Numbered from the stretch's first letter, positions 49,609 to 59,363 are shown. The stretch is 64,000 nt of DNA from Bradyrhizobium viridifuturi (GCF_001238275.1 NZ_LGTB01000014.1:1-64000); one strand, 5' to 3'. Numbers and translations: made by a program. Notes: generated by a model not told the origin, from the letters alone.

Positions 49609-50442
49609 GTGAAACTGTCCCATGCCGATGCGCTGACCATCGGAAATATCCTTGCTGAAGTCGGCCGCGTCGAGATCATGCCGCGGTTCCGCCGTGTCCG
49701 CGAGATCGAGGTCCGGACCAAGACGTCGGCGTTCGACGTCGTCACCGAAGCCGATGAGCTGGCGGAGCAGGCGATCTCGGCGGCGCTGCTGCGGGCGTTT
49801 CCGAATGCAGTCGTGATCGGCGAGGAAGCGACGTCGCGCGATCCGTCCGCGCTCGATCAGGTCGGAACCGCGGAGCTCGCTTTCATCATCGATCCGATCG
49901 ACGGCACCCGGAATTTCACCACGAGCCTGCCGCTGTTCGGCACCATGGTGGCCGCCACGATGCGCGGCGAGATCGTGCTCGGCGCGATCCATGATCCCGT
50001 CTGCAACGACACCGCGTTCGCGCTGCGCGGCGAGGGCGCCTGGCTCGAGATGCCTGATGGCAGCCGGCATGACCTGAAGGTGGCACCGGCGGTGCCGGTC
50101 AAGCAGATGGACGCGGTGATCGGCGTCAATTTCCTGCCTGAGGCGCTGCGCCCGATCGTCGCCGGCAACCTGTCCAAGCTTGGCGTCAGCGCCTGGCTCC
50201 GATGCGCCGCGCATGAGTATCGGATGGCGGCATCCGGCCATTGCCATCTGTTGTTCTACAACAAGCTGATGCCGTGGGATCATGCCGCGGGCTGGCTGCT
50301 GCATCGCGAGGCCGGCGGCTACAGCGCGCATTTCGACGGTTCACCCTACAAGCCGGTCAATCTAACCGGCGGCCTGCTGTGCGCGCCTGACGAAGCGAGC
50401 TGGCATGCGGCACAGCAGGCGATCCTGACGCCGGCCGAGTAG
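49609..50442 (+). CDS. Inositol-monophosphatase-family phosphatase
   Basis: This is a 277-residue Mg-dependent sugar-phosphatase-type enzyme. The three family metal motifs are present: VIGEEATS (near residue 70), FIIDPIDGTRNF (near 93) and PWDHAAGWLLHREAGG (near 223). It starts at GTG 49609 with AGGAG eight bases upstream. It follows the sugar importer by 57 bp on the same strand. The substrate could be inositol phosphate, histidinol phosphate or another sugar phosphate. Confidence 0.85.
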   Translation: MKLSHADALTIGNILAEVGRVEIMPRFRRVREIEVRTKTSAFDVVTEADELAEQAISAALLRAFPNAVVIGEEATSRDPSALDQVGTAELAFIIDPIDGTRNFTTSLPLFGTMVAATMRGEIVLGAIHDPVCNDTAFALRGEGAWLEMPDGSRHDLKVAPAVPVKQMDAVIGVNFLPEALRPIVAGNLSKLGVSAWLRCAAHEYRMAASGHCHLLFYNKLMPWDHAAGWLLHREAGGYSAHFDGSPYKPVNLTGGLLCAPDEASWHAAQQAILTPAE

Positions 50443-50521
50443 CGGCGGAAATTCCGCGAGTACGATTCAATTGGCAAACCGCTTGTTCAGTGTCACCACC
50501 CACGCAACGACGGTTTCCGCG

Positions 50522-50644
50522 CGTCGTCCCTGCGAAAGCCAGGACCCATAACCACCGATGTGTGCGGTGAGAAAGGTCGTCGCCCCAGCGTCGTGCAACA
50601 ATTGGCAACTGGGGTAATGGGTCCTGGCTTTCGCCAGGACGACG
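50522..50644. repeat. Long imperfect inverted-repeat element, copy B
   Basis: CGTCGTCCCTGCGAAAGCC-AGGACCCAT at the left pairs with ATGGGTCCT-GGCTTTCGCCAGGACGACG at the right of a 123-bp element. It belongs with copies A (17963-18103) and C (50804-50927). No coding potential is seen. Confidence 0.75.
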
Positions 50645-50677
50645 ATGAGGATCGTTCCGATTCCAGCTCTCGATGTC

Positions 50678-50699
50678 ATCACCCGCGAAGGCGGGTGAT
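50678..50699. repeat. Short hairpin ATCACCCGC/GCGGGTGAT
   Basis: A 9-bp perfect stem with a GAAG loop lies between the two long palindromes. Similar short hairpins accompany such elements. It has no T-run. Confidence 0.5.
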
Positions 50700-50803
50700 A
50701 CGGTATTCCAGCGACATCCGTGCTTGAGCCGAGAGGCCGCGGCGTACTGGATCGCCCGCTCAAGCCGGGCGATGACAACGAAGTGAGCACACAGCTCTTC
50801 CCG

Positions 50804-50927
50804 CGCGTCTCCCTGCGAACGCAGGGACCCATACTCCGCGGCGGAGATTATGAACGGGACACGTCGTTCCATCGTCGCGCAACAATCTGCATTTGTGGTG
50901 ATGGGTCCCTGCGTTCGCAGGGACGAC
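50804..50927. repeat. Long imperfect inverted-repeat element, copy C
   Basis: The left arm CTCCCTGCGAACGCAGGGA-CCCAT and right arm ATGGGTCCCTGCG-TTCGCAGGGACGAC bracket a variable centre. With copy B it makes the 633-bp region 50443-51075 essentially repeat DNA without a gene. Confidence 0.75.
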
Positions 50928-51036
50928 ACTGAATGTGTTGCGCGGGCGGCGGGCCGCAGCGCTGCGTTCTCACGGCATCTTTATCCGGGCTTCCATCTCG
51001 CCGCGCGTTCGCCTGGCTGACCGGATAACGATCACC

Positions 51037-51066
51037 GGGTCATGCCCGGAGGCCCGGGCATGACCC
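51037..51066 (-). terminator. Hairpin after the binding-protein gene
   Basis: GGGTCATGCCCGG and CCGGGCATGACCC form a perfect 13-bp stem with a 4-nt loop, ten bases beyond the stop of the minus-strand gene at 51076. There is no strong T-run, but it is well placed as a transcript end. Confidence 0.6.
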
Positions 51067-51075
51067 ACGGAAGCG

Positions 51076-52302
51076 TTACTCGCTGCCGACTTCGCCGGTG
51101 ATGATGTTGCCGAACAGCGTCCAGCTTTCGCCTTCGAACCGCATCAGCTGCGACTGCTCGATCGGACGGAAGTCGGTCACGCTGGTGTTGATCCTGATCC
51201 CGGGCAGGATCATCTTCGGCGCAAAGTCCTTCAGGCTGGCGGCCTGCTTCATCACGTTCTCGCGCGTCAGGTCGTCGCCGCATTGCTTGAGCACTTGCGC
51301 GAGCGTTTGCGCAGCGGCGTAGCCATAGACGTGATTGCCGTTGGTCTTGTCGCCGTCGGGCATGTACTTGTCCATGAACGTCCGCCACTCCTTGGTCTCG
51401 GCGTCATCGGCCCAGATTTTGTCGGTCGGGTCCTTCAGATAGGCGACCGAGATGATGCCTTGCGAATGCTCGACGCCGGCGGCGCGCATGACAGAGGCGA
51501 CCGATGTCGCGGTCGAGGTCAGGAAGAAGGTCGGCTTCCAGCCGAGCTCGGCGACCTTCTTGATGGTCTGCGCCGCGCCTTTCGGCGCCGCCCAGGTGAA
51601 CAGGATGTCGGCGCCCGAGGCGCGCAGCGCCACGATCTGCGAATCCAACGTCGGATCGGTGAGTTCATAAGATTTGTCGGCGACGATCATGCTGCTCGCC
51701 TTGTCGCCGAGGCCGTCGCGCAATCCCTTCAGCGCGTCCTTGCCGGCATCGTCGTTCTGCCAGAGCACCGCGATCTTGCCGTTCGGCAAGTTGTCCAGGA
51801 TGTACTTGGCGTAGATGCGGCCCTCGCTCTGGTAGTTCGGTTGCCAGCCCATGGTCCAGGGAAAGTTCTTCGGATCACCGAACCGCGTCGCGCCCGATGC
51901 GATGAAGAGGTGGGGGACCTTCTTGGCGTTGAGATATTTCTGGATCGCGACATTGGGCGCGGTGCCGAGCGGCTGGAACACCAGCAACACCTCGTCGCCC
52001 TCGACCAGCTTGCGCGCCTGCTCGACCGATTTCGGCGGCGAGAAACCGTCGTCATAGCTGATGAAGTCGACCTTGCGTCCGTTGATGCCGCCCTGGTCGT
52101 TGATCATCTTGAAATAGGCTGCCTCGGTGCGGCCGATCGCGCCGTAGGCGGACGCGGGGCCGCTATAGGGCATGATGTTGCCAATCTTGATCTCGGTATC
52201 CGAGACCCCGGGGCCGTAGTTCTTCTGCGCCAGCGCGGGCGACAGCGCGCCGATCATGGCCGCGACTGCCACGCACGCGCGAAGACGAATTCCCTCCAAC
52301 AT
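51076..52302 (-). CDS. Branched-chain-type ABC solute-binding protein
   Basis: This is a 408-residue periplasmic LivK-family receptor with a signal peptide (VAVAAMIGALSPALA) and mature start YGPGVSDTEIKIGNIMPYSG. It is a paralogue of the 6312-7523 product: both share SPPK.VEQ, DEVLL.F and DPKNFPWT.GWQP. No permease or ATPase is adjacent. It diverges from the Baeyer-Villiger monooxygenase gene across a perfect LacI-type palindrome. It may capture the ketone or aromatic substrate of that pathway. Confidence 0.9.
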   Translation of the reverse strand: MLEGIRLRACVAVAAMIGALSPALAQKNYGPGVSDTEIKIGNIMPYSGPASAYGAIGRTEAAYFKMINDQGGINGRKVDFISYDDGFSPPKSVEQARKLVEGDEVLLVFQPLGTAPNVAIQKYLNAKKVPHLFIASGATRFGDPKNFPWTMGWQPNYQSEGRIYAKYILDNLPNGKIAVLWQNDDAGKDALKGLRDGLGDKASSMIVADKSYELTDPTLDSQIVALRASGADILFTWAAPKGAAQTIKKVAELGWKPTFFLTSTATSVASVMRAAGVEHSQGIISVAYLKDPTDKIWADDAETKEWRTFMDKYMPDGDKTNGNHVYGYAAAQTLAQVLKQCGDDLTRENVMKQAASLKDFAPKMILPGIRINTSVTDFRPIEQSQLMRFEGESWTLFGNIITGEVGSE

Positions 52303-52405
52303 CCCTCATTCACTCCCTGATTTTTCGCTGATCGCCTTGTTGCGTCCGCGGGCCCGATGGCCGGCGCGTTGACGCCCGGCGACAATTATCGTATGCGCTT
52401 CCAGT

Positions 52406-52421
52406 CTGGAAACGTTTCCAG
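52406..52421. promoter_or_regulatory. LacI-type operator 1
   Basis: CTGGAAACGTTTCCAG is a perfect 16-bp palindrome with the central CG usual for LacI-family sites. It lies between the divergent binding-protein (start 52302) and monooxygenase (start 52477) genes. Confidence 0.85.
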
Positions 52422-52476
52422 GCTAGCGCGTGTTCCCACAGATGGCAATATTCCCGCGGCCGGAGAGATGTGACAA

Positions 52477-54108
52477 ATGAGCAGACTGGAGCAGACCAGC
52501 CCGGACCACGGCGCGAGGCCGCCATTGGTCGCCGAATGCGATGCCGTCGTGGTCGGAGCCGGCTTCGGCGGGCTGTATGCGATCTACCGGCTGCGCGAGC
52601 TCGGGCTGAAGGTGATCGGCATCGAGGCGGCGTCCGACGTCGGCGGCACCTGGTACTGGAACCGCTATCCCGGCGCGCGCTGCGACATACCGAGCCTGTT
52701 CTATTCCTACACCTGGTCGGAGGAGCTGCGGCAGGAATGGCGCTGGAGCGAGAAATACGCCGCCCAGCCGGAGATCCTGCGCTATGCGCAGTGCGTCGCC
52801 GACCGGTTCGAACTGCGCTCGTTGATCCGCTTCGACACCCGCGTGACCAGCGCCGACTGGGACGAGGCCGGCGAGAGCTGGACCGTGCGCACCGATCGCG
52901 GCGATTGCATCGTCGCGTCGATTTGCGTGATGGCGACCGGCAATCTCTCGATGCCGAACAAGCCGACCTTGCCTGGGCTGGAGCGCTTTCGCGGGCCGGT
53001 CTATCACACCGGGCAGTGGCCGCATGAGGAGATCGATTTTTCCGGCTTGCGCGTTGCCGTGATCGGCACCGGCTCATCGGGCGTGCAGACCATCCCGATG
53101 GTTGCGAAGGCGGCGAGCCGCTTGACCGTGTTCCAGCGCACGCCGAACTACTCGGTGCCGGCGCGGAATGCGCCGCTGTCCGACGCCGATATCGCGGCCG
53201 CCGAGCCGTTGATCGCCAGATATCGCGAGAGCCTCGAGACGCCGGAGTTCGGGCGCGTGCCCGCGAATGCATTCGAGGCGTCAGTGCCTGATCGCGACGT
53301 GCAATGGGCGCGCTACGAACAGCTCTGGGAGCAGGGTGGCGGCGGCATCCTGACCGCGTTCCCCAATATCCTGACCGATGCGGCGGTCAACGACGTCGCC
53401 TGCGACTTCGTGCGCGACAAGATCCGCGGCATCGTCAACGATGCGGCGACGGCGGAAGCGCTGTCGCCGAAGGACTATCCGCTCGGCGTCAAGCGCATCT
53501 GCATCGATACCGGCTATTTCGCGACCTACAACCTGCCGCATGTCGAGCTCGTCGACCTGCGCGCCGAGCCGCTCACGGCGGTCACCGAGACCGGCCTCGA
53601 GACCGCGACGCGGTCGTTCGAGCTCGACGCGCTGGTGCTGGCGACCGGCTATGACGCGATGACCGGCGCGCTTGCCGCGATGCAAATCCGCGGCCGCGAC
53701 GGCACGAGCTTGCAAGAGGCTTGGGCCGATGGACCCAGCGCCTATCTAGGCCTGATGGTGTCGGGCTTTCCGAACCTGTTCGTCGTGACCGGCCCGGGCA
53801 GCCCATCAGTTATTGGTAACGTGATCCACGCCTGCGAGAACCATGTCGAGTGGATCGCAGCGTGCCTCGGCAGCATGCGCGCCAAGGGACAGACGCGGAT
53901 CGAGCCGGAACGAGAGGCCGAGCGGGCCTGGATGGTGCATGTCGCGGATGCTGCCAGCCGCACGCTCTATCCGAAGGCCAATTCCTGGTACCAGGGCGCC
54001 AACATCGCGGGCAAGCCGCGGGTTTTCATGCCCTATGTCGGCCAGGGCTATCGCCACCGCATCGCGCAGATCGCGCAGCGCGGTTACGAGGGATTTGTGC
54101 TGAGCTGA
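52477..54108 (+). CDS. Baeyer-Villiger-type flavin monooxygenase
   Basis: This is a 543-residue NADPH/FAD enzyme that would insert oxygen next to a ketone to give an ester or lactone. FAD site GAGFGGLYAIYRLRELG is near residue 27. The Baeyer-Villiger fingerprint FRGPVYHTGQWPHE is near 170, and the NADPH site GTGSSGVQTIP near 195. The length and the DVGGTWYWNRYPGARCD block match type I cyclohexanone-monooxygenase-like enzymes. It is preceded by a LacI operator and followed by a cupin gene with a related operator. Confidence 0.93.
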   Translation: MSRLEQTSPDHGARPPLVAECDAVVVGAGFGGLYAIYRLRELGLKVIGIEAASDVGGTWYWNRYPGARCDIPSLFYSYTWSEELRQEWRWSEKYAAQPEILRYAQCVADRFELRSLIRFDTRVTSADWDEAGESWTVRTDRGDCIVASICVMATGNLSMPNKPTLPGLERFRGPVYHTGQWPHEEIDFSGLRVAVIGTGSSGVQTIPMVAKAASRLTVFQRTPNYSVPARNAPLSDADIAAAEPLIARYRESLETPEFGRVPANAFEASVPDRDVQWARYEQLWEQGGGGILTAFPNILTDAAVNDVACDFVRDKIRGIVNDAATAEALSPKDYPLGVKRICIDTGYFATYNLPHVELVDLRAEPLTAVTETGLETATRSFELDALVLATGYDAMTGALAAMQIRGRDGTSLQEAWADGPSAYLGLMVSGFPNLFVVTGPGSPSVIGNVIHACENHVEWIAACLGSMRAKGQTRIEPEREAERAWMVHVADAASRTLYPKANSWYQGANIAGKPRVFMPYVGQGYRHRIAQIAQRGYEGFVLS

Positions 54109-54158
54109 AGCCGGAATCTCCATCATTGCGACCGGTTGGCTCGCGATAACAATAAAAT

Positions 54159-54172
54159 TGGAACCGTTTCCA
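54159..54172. promoter_or_regulatory. LacI-type operator 2
   Basis: TGGAACCGTTTCCA differs at one base from the core of operator 1 (TGGAAACGTTTCCA). It lies 25 bp before the cupin ATG at 54198, so the cupin gene should belong to the same regulon. Confidence 0.75.
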
Positions 54173-54197
54173 GGTTGGACGAGTTGGAGGACTGAAG

Positions 54198-54606
54198 ATG
54201 GACATCAAGCGCGCAGGAACGGTCCCGAGCCGCCGCGGTAACGCCGAATGGTTCACCGGCACCGTCTGGGCTGACTCGATCGTCAACGCACCGGCGCCGC
54301 GCGGGTGCAGGCCGCGCGGGTCACGTTCGAGCCGGGGGCACGCACGGCCTGGCACACCCATCCGCTCGGCCAGACGCTCTACGTCACGGCCGGTGTGGGA
54401 TATGTGCAGAGCTGGGACGGCCCGATCCGCTTGATCCGTCCAGGCGACGTGGTGTGGATTCCGCCGGGTGAGAAGCACTGGCACGGCGCCGCGCCGACCA
54501 CCGGCATGAGTCACATTGCGATCCACGAAGCGCTCGCCGGCGACTACGCGACCTGGATGGAGCATGTCTCCGACGCGCAATACGCGGCGCGCCGCAGGCG
54601 GATTGA
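54198..54606 (+). CDS. Cupin-domain protein (two probable 1-nt deletions)
   Basis: This small cupin of about 136 residues, once repaired, resembles those near carboxymuconolactone and hydroxynitrile-lyase-type proteins. The metal motif is [19 protein letters not shown] and the second motif [19 protein letters not shown]. The frame breaks after 54298 (restoring one G gives [15 protein letters not shown]) and again near 54588 (restoring one G gives AQYAAAPQAD and a TGA at 54604). With both repairs the gene ends 11 bp from the convergent LacI end. Unrepaired, the frame runs on through lacI to 55600. Confidence 0.8.
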
Positions 54607-54617
54607 TCTTCGCCGCG

Positions 54618-55666
54618 CTACTTTCGTCCCCGCGCAGGCTCGCCGGCGCGGCGCAGGAATGGCGCAGGATGAGGCGCGTCGGCAGGAACACCGGTTCGCT
54701 GCTGCCAGCGGCCTTGTCGCTGTCGCGGATCCGCTCCAGAAGCAGCCGCGCGGCGGTGCGGCCGACCTCGTTCATGTCCCAGCTCAGCGCCGAGATCGCC
54801 GGCGTCGCATGGCGGGCGAGGTCGGTGTCGCCGCTGCACACCAGCGAGACGTCCTGCGGATAGTGCAGGCCGTTGCTGGTGATCGCCTCCAGCACCTCGG
54901 CCAGCATGCTGGTGCCGAGCGAGATGATCGCGGTCGGCGGCTTTGCCGATTGCAGGAGCTGGCACACCGAGCTGAAGGCGGTGTTGGCGCCCTGCATATG
55001 CGGGCGGATCAGCGTGGGGTCGACCTCGATCTTCACCTCCTGGTGCGCCTGCCGGTAGCCCGCGAGCCGCTCCGTGCTCGGCAGCACCGCGGCGCTTCCG
55101 GTGAGCAGCGCGATCCGGCGATGGCCGAGGCCGATCAGATAACGCGTCGCCTCCAGCGCGCCGCCGCGGTGATCGACACGAACCGGGACGCTGCCCGGCA
55201 CCTCGCGGTCCACGGTCACGCAGGGCAGGTCGAGCGTCGCCAGCCCCTTCATGAAGTCCTTGTGGGAATTGTCGCCGGCGAACAGCAGCAATCCATCCAT
55301 CTGGCGGCGGCGCACCGCCGAAAGGAACGCGGCCTCGCGCGCCTCCTCGTGCTTGGTGGCGGCCAGCATCAGGAGGAAGCCGGCGCGCTGGAACTCCTCT
55401 TCCGCCGCGCTCACCATGCCGGTGTAGTGCGGGTTGGAGAAATCGGCGACCATGCAGCCGATCGTGTTGGAGGCGCGCGAGCGCAGCGCCTGCGCCGCCT
55501 GGTCCGGCTCGAAGCCGAGACGCTTCACCGCGCGCATGATGCGAGCATGCAGTTCCGCGCTGGTATAGATGCCGCCATTGAGCGTGCGGCTGACGCTTGA
55601 GACCGACACGCCGGCCTCGGCCGCGACGTCACGAATCGTCGGTCGTGTCCGTCGCGCCTTTGTCAT
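54618..55666 (-). CDS. LacI-family transcriptional regulator
   Basis: This is a repressor of about 349 residues. The N-terminal helix-turn-helix and hinge are [20 protein letters not shown] and [20 protein letters not shown], followed by a periplasmic-binding-like effector domain ([39 protein letters not shown]). Start ATG 55666. As read, the frame runs past 54618 to 54026 through the cupin gene. A one-base deletion between about 54620 and 54680 would explain this, since the next frame ends at TAG 54618. It is the obvious binder of the GGAAACGTTTCC palindromes at 52406 and 54159. Confidence 0.88.
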
Positions 55667-55786
55667 TCGTGGTTGAGCCCTGTCGGTTCGGCAATGCCGT
55701 CGCCCGGCGCGCCGGTTGCGGCGTGCAGCGGACGGCACAAAGCGAACCTAATCAGGCTCCGCCGTGAATCTCAAATGATTCTTGGG

Positions 55787-56713
55787 CTAGCGCCGTGAGG
55801 CGCTCAGGAACAGCGGCCGGAAGATGTCCAGGAATCCGGTCGCGGCCGGCGTCAGCGGGCGGTTCTTCAGCCGCAGGATCCCGATCTTGCGGACCAGCGG
55901 CGGCGAGACCAGCCGCTTGACGACCACGCCGCGCGGGGCGCGTGGCGGCAATGCCGAGGCCGGAACGATCGAGATGCCGACATTGGCCGCAACGAAGTCG
56001 TAGAGCGTGCCGAACTGCTCGACGACGGTGCTGTGCTTGAGCACGATGCCGCTCGCGGTTGCTACGCTGTCGATCTGCTGCCGCAGGCCAGAGCCGGTCG
56101 GAAGCGAGACGAACGCTTCGTTGCGCAGTTCGCGGAGGCTCAGCGTGTTGCTGTTTCGCAGCGGATGGCGCGAAGGCAGGATCGCGAAGCAGGACTCCTG
56201 CACCACGTCGTCACCGACCACCTCCTGGCCGAGCGCGGTGACGTTGCCGACGCCAAAGTCGGCAAAGCCGCTGCGCACGTCTTCATAGACCTGGCTGCCG
56301 AGGCCCTCGCGCAGGTGAATTTCGACGCCCGGATGCGCCTTCCTGTATTTCAGCACGGCCTCCGGCACCACGTGGTGGGTGAGTGACAGCAGGCACGAGA
56401 TGATCAGGCGTCCCTTGATCTGCTCGCCCAGCGCGCGGGCGTTGTCGACCTGGGTGCCGAGATCTGCGAGCAGGCGCTGGATCGACGCCGTGAACTCGCG
56501 GCCCGGTGCGGTCAGGATGACGTTGCGCGTCGATCTGAGGAACAGCGAGACGCCGAGCTGCCGTTCGAGTTGAAGCACGAGGCGGCTCACCGCCGACTGC
56601 GTCATGCCGAGGTCGGCGGCGGCCGCGGTGAAGCTGCCGTACACCGCGACCGAGTTGGCGGCACGAAGATGTTTGAGGCTGACCTCGAACCGGCGTGGGC
56701 GTCGATCGCGCAT
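55787..56713 (-). CDS. LysR-family transcriptional regulator
   Basis: This is a 308-residue LysR regulator. The winged helix is GSFTAAAADLGMTQSAVSRL, followed by an effector domain (IKGRLIISCLLSLTHHVVPE). I chose ATG 56713, eight bases after AAGGA. Upstream ATG 56734 would place a likely operator inside the gene. It diverges from the CoA-transferase operon and probably activates it. It is separated from lacI by 120 bp. Confidence 0.85.
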   Translation of the reverse strand: MRDRRPRRFEVSLKHLRAANSVAVYGSFTAAAADLGMTQSAVSRLVLQLERQLGVSLFLRSTRNVILTAPGREFTASIQRLLADLGTQVDNARALGEQIKGRLIISCLLSLTHHVVPEAVLKYRKAHPGVEIHLREGLGSQVYEDVRSGFADFGVGNVTALGQEVVGDDVVQESCFAILPSRHPLRNSNTLSLRELRNEAFVSLPTGSGLRQQIDSVATASGIVLKHSTVVEQFGTLYDFVAANVGISIVPASALPPRAPRGVVVKRLVSPPLVRKIGILRLKNRPLTPAATGFLDIFRPLFLSASRR

Positions 56714-56733
56714 CAATTCATTCCTTTTTCGCA

Positions 56734-56750
56734 TCAATAATCCAGATTGA
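56734..56750. promoter_or_regulatory. Probable LysR operator
   Basis: TCAAT-AATCCAG-ATTGA is a perfect 5-bp inverted repeat that includes the LysR pattern T-N11-A. It is in the divergent promoter between lysR and the CoA-transferase gene. Confidence 0.55.
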
Positions 56751-56826
56751 AAAATATTTGACCTATATGCCCGCCGCGTCAACGATGAAGACGACGACGG
56801 AGCGGCGAGCGGGAAGGGAATTGCGG

Positions 56827-58083
56827 ATGATGGCGAGCGCGATGACGACGAGGCAAGGCGCGCTGCACGGTGTCCGCGTTCTCGATCTGACGCGGTTCTA
56901 TTCGGGTCCGTTCGCGACCTTGATGCTGGCGGGCTTCGGCGCCGAGGTCATCCGCATCGACACCCCGGAGCAGGGCGATCCCGCCATGACCGGCCCGCCG
57001 TTCCTCGGCAAGGACGGCGTTGCGCTCGACCGCAAGCACGACAGTGATCTCGGCCTCGCTTATCTGAAGCGCTGCCGCGACAAGAAGTCGATCACGCTGA
57101 ACATGCGCACGGCAGAGGGCATGGAGCTGTTCCATGCGCTGCTGCGCAAGTCGGACATCCTGGTCGAGAATCTGCGACCCGGCGCTGCCGAGCGGCTCGG
57201 GGTCGACTACGAGGCGAACCGCCAGGTCAATCCTTCCATCGTGCATTGCGCTCTGACCGGCTATGGCTCGACCGGCGCCGACCGGCGTCTCAAGGCCTAC
57301 GACCTGATGATCCAGGCGGCCGCCGGATTGATGTCGATCACCGGTGCGCCGGATGGCGGTCCCAGCAAGGCCGGCACTGCGCTCGCCGACGGCATTACCG
57401 GCGCCTTTGCCGTCTCCGGCATCCTCGCCGCGCTGACCGAACAGCGCATCTCGGGACGCGGCCAGTTCGTCGACGTCGCGATGGCCGACTGCCTGCTGTC
57501 GCTGGTGCTCGACGAGCCCCTGGATTGCTATCCGCAGATGGGGATGGCGCCGCGGCAGGGCAATCGCATCATGCGGTTCTCGCCGTTCAATACCTATGCC
57601 ACGCGCGACGGCGCGATCGCGCTCGGCGCCGCCACCAACGAGGACTGGCTGGCCCTATTGGGTGTGATGGACCGGCTGGACCTCGCTGCAGATGCGAAGT
57701 TCATGAACACCGGCTGGCGCGTTGCCAACAACGCGGTCATCGACGCGGTCGTCACCGAATGGACGCTGGGCCGCACCACGGCCGAGGCGATCGAGGCGCT
57801 CAATCGCGGCGATGTCGCCGCGAGCCCGATCCGTGGCATCGACGACATCCTCGCCTGGGAGCATCTCGGAGCGCGCGACATGCTGCAGACGGTCGAGCAT
57901 CCGACCGAGCCGCTGGAGCAGCGTGTCATCGGCGCCGGGTTCCCGATCAAGATGGGGCGGACGCACAAGGGATATACCGCACCGGCGCCGACGCTCGGGC
58001 AGAACAACCAGGAGATCTATGGCGGGCTGCTCGGCCTCTCCGGCGAGAGGATCGACGATTTGAAGTCAAGACGGATCATCTGA
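56827..58083 (+). CDS. Family III (CaiB/BaiF) CoA-transferase
   Basis: This is a 418-residue CoA-transferase that would move CoA between carboxylic acids through an aspartyl-CoA anhydride. The N-terminal GVRVLDLTRFYSGPFATLML and the putative catalytic Asp in KAYDLMIQAAAGLM (near residue 160) are family features. ATG 56827 follows AAGGGA; ATG 56842 is also possible. It leads an operon with a binding protein, DsbA-like protein, GST and a second CoA-transferase. Confidence 0.9.
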   Translation: MMASAMTTRQGALHGVRVLDLTRFYSGPFATLMLAGFGAEVIRIDTPEQGDPAMTGPPFLGKDGVALDRKHDSDLGLAYLKRCRDKKSITLNMRTAEGMELFHALLRKSDILVENLRPGAAERLGVDYEANRQVNPSIVHCALTGYGSTGADRRLKAYDLMIQAAAGLMSITGAPDGGPSKAGTALADGITGAFAVSGILAALTEQRISGRGQFVDVAMADCLLSLVLDEPLDCYPQMGMAPRQGNRIMRFSPFNTYATRDGAIALGAATNEDWLALLGVMDRLDLAADAKFMNTGWRVANNAVIDAVVTEWTLGRTTAEAIEALNRGDVAASPIRGIDDILAWEHLGARDMLQTVEHPTEPLEQRVIGAGFPIKMGRTHKGYTAPAPTLGQNNQEIYGGLLGLSGERIDDLKSRRII

Positions 58084-58139
58084 AAGCAAAGAGGCCGGCA
58101 CATGCATGCCGTCCCAAACGGGGAGCGTCGAGGATAGTC

Positions 58140-59363
58140 ATGGCGAGGAAACGAACAATCACAGCTGCGGCGATCGCGTTGCTGGTCGGCAGCGCGATGG
58201 CGACGCCGGTTCGGGTGGAGGATGTGCAGCCGGTCAGGATCGGAGTGCTCACCGACATGTCGGGGATGTATCGCGACATCATGGGACCGGGCTCGGTGCT
58301 CGCAGCGAAGATGGCGGTCGAGGACTTCGGCGGCAAGGTGCTGGACCGTCCGATCGAGGTGATCTCCGGCGATCATCAGGCCAAGCCCGATGTCGGCGCG
58401 GCGATCGCCCGCAACTGGTTCGACAATAACGGCGCCGACGTCATCGTCGATGTCGCGCAATCCGCCGTGGCGCTCGCGGTGCAGGAACTGGCACGGGCGC
58501 GTAACAAGATCGTCATCCATGGCGTGACCGGAAGTCCCGCCATCACCCAGCAGGCCTGCGCGGCGACCGCATTCTCATGGGCGCTCAATGCCTACGCGAT
58601 TTCGGCGCCGCTGCCGAAGCCGCTGATCGAGCGCGGGCTCGATACGTTCTTCTTTCTGTCGGCCGACTATTCCTTCGGCAAGGCGATGGAGGATGCCGCG
58701 GCGGGCGCGATCAAAGCGGCGGGAGGCAAGGTGCTGGGCTCGGTGCGCTTCCCGCAGAACAATCCCGACTTCAGCTCGTTCCTGCTGCAGGCAGTGGCGT
58801 CGAAAGCCAAGGTGATCTGGCTGATCTCCGCCGCCGAGGACACCACCAACGCGCTGAAGCAGGCCAAGGAGTTCGGCATCGCCGAGGGAGGCCAGCACAT
58901 CGTGGTGCCGCTGACCTACATCACCAATGTGCACGCGCTCGGGATCGCCAACGTGCAGGGGCTGACCTTCGCGACGCCGTTCTACTGGGACCGCACCGAC
59001 AAGACGCGGGCCTGGTCGGAGCGCTTCTTCAGGCAGCATCACGCGATGCCGACCATGGACCAGGCCGCGGTCTACTCGGGAACGCTGCACTATCTCCGGG
59101 CGGTCGCGGCAGCGAGGACCCTGGACGGCCTGAAGGTCGCCGACGAGATCCGCAAGCTGCCGGTCAACGACATGTATGTCGAGAACGGTTCGGTGCGCGC
59201 CGACGGCTGGTTGATGCATCCGTTCTACATGGCGAGCATCAAGGCCCCCGGCGAGGTCAGGAAGCCCTGGGACTACTACACCATCGAGAAGGTCATTCCG
59301 GCTTCCGAAGCGGCGCAGCCGTTGTCGGAGAGCCAGTGCCCGCTCGTCGCTCAATCGCAATGA
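58140..59363 (+). CDS. Branched-chain-type ABC solute-binding protein
   Basis: This is a 407-residue periplasmic receptor of the LivK family. The signal peptide region is ITAAAIALLVGSAMATP and the mature part begins VRIGVLTDMSGMYRDIMGPG. It has many aromatic-acid-receptor features (LSADYSFGKAMEDAA, MYVENGSVRADGWLMH). Start ATG 58140 follows GAGGA. It is the fourth orphan receptor in the window and stands between the first CoA-transferase and the DsbA-like gene. Confidence 0.9.
   Translation: MARKRTITAAAIALLVGSAMATPVRVEDVQPVRIGVLTDMSGMYRDIMGPGSVLAAKMAVEDFGGKVLDRPIEVISGDHQAKPDVGAAIARNWFDNNGADVIVDVAQSAVALAVQELARARNKIVIHGVTGSPAITQQACAATAFSWALNAYAISAPLPKPLIERGLDTFFFLSADYSFGKAMEDAAAGAIKAAGGKVLGSVRFPQNNPDFSSFLLQAVASKAKVIWLISAAEDTTNALKQAKEFGIAEGGQHIVVPLTYITNVHALGIANVQGLTFATPFYWDRTDKTRAWSERFFRQHHAMPTMDQAAVYSGTLHYLRAVAAARTLDGLKVADEIRKLPVNDMYVENGSVRADGWLMHPFYMASIKAPGEVRKPWDYYTIEKVIPASEAAQPLSESQCPLVAQSQ

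Noticed and set aside
54305..55600. A 431-codon fusion of cupin and further sequence
   Set aside because: The frame runs through the lacI gene on the opposite strand. A second one-base deletion near 54588 removed the natural stop.
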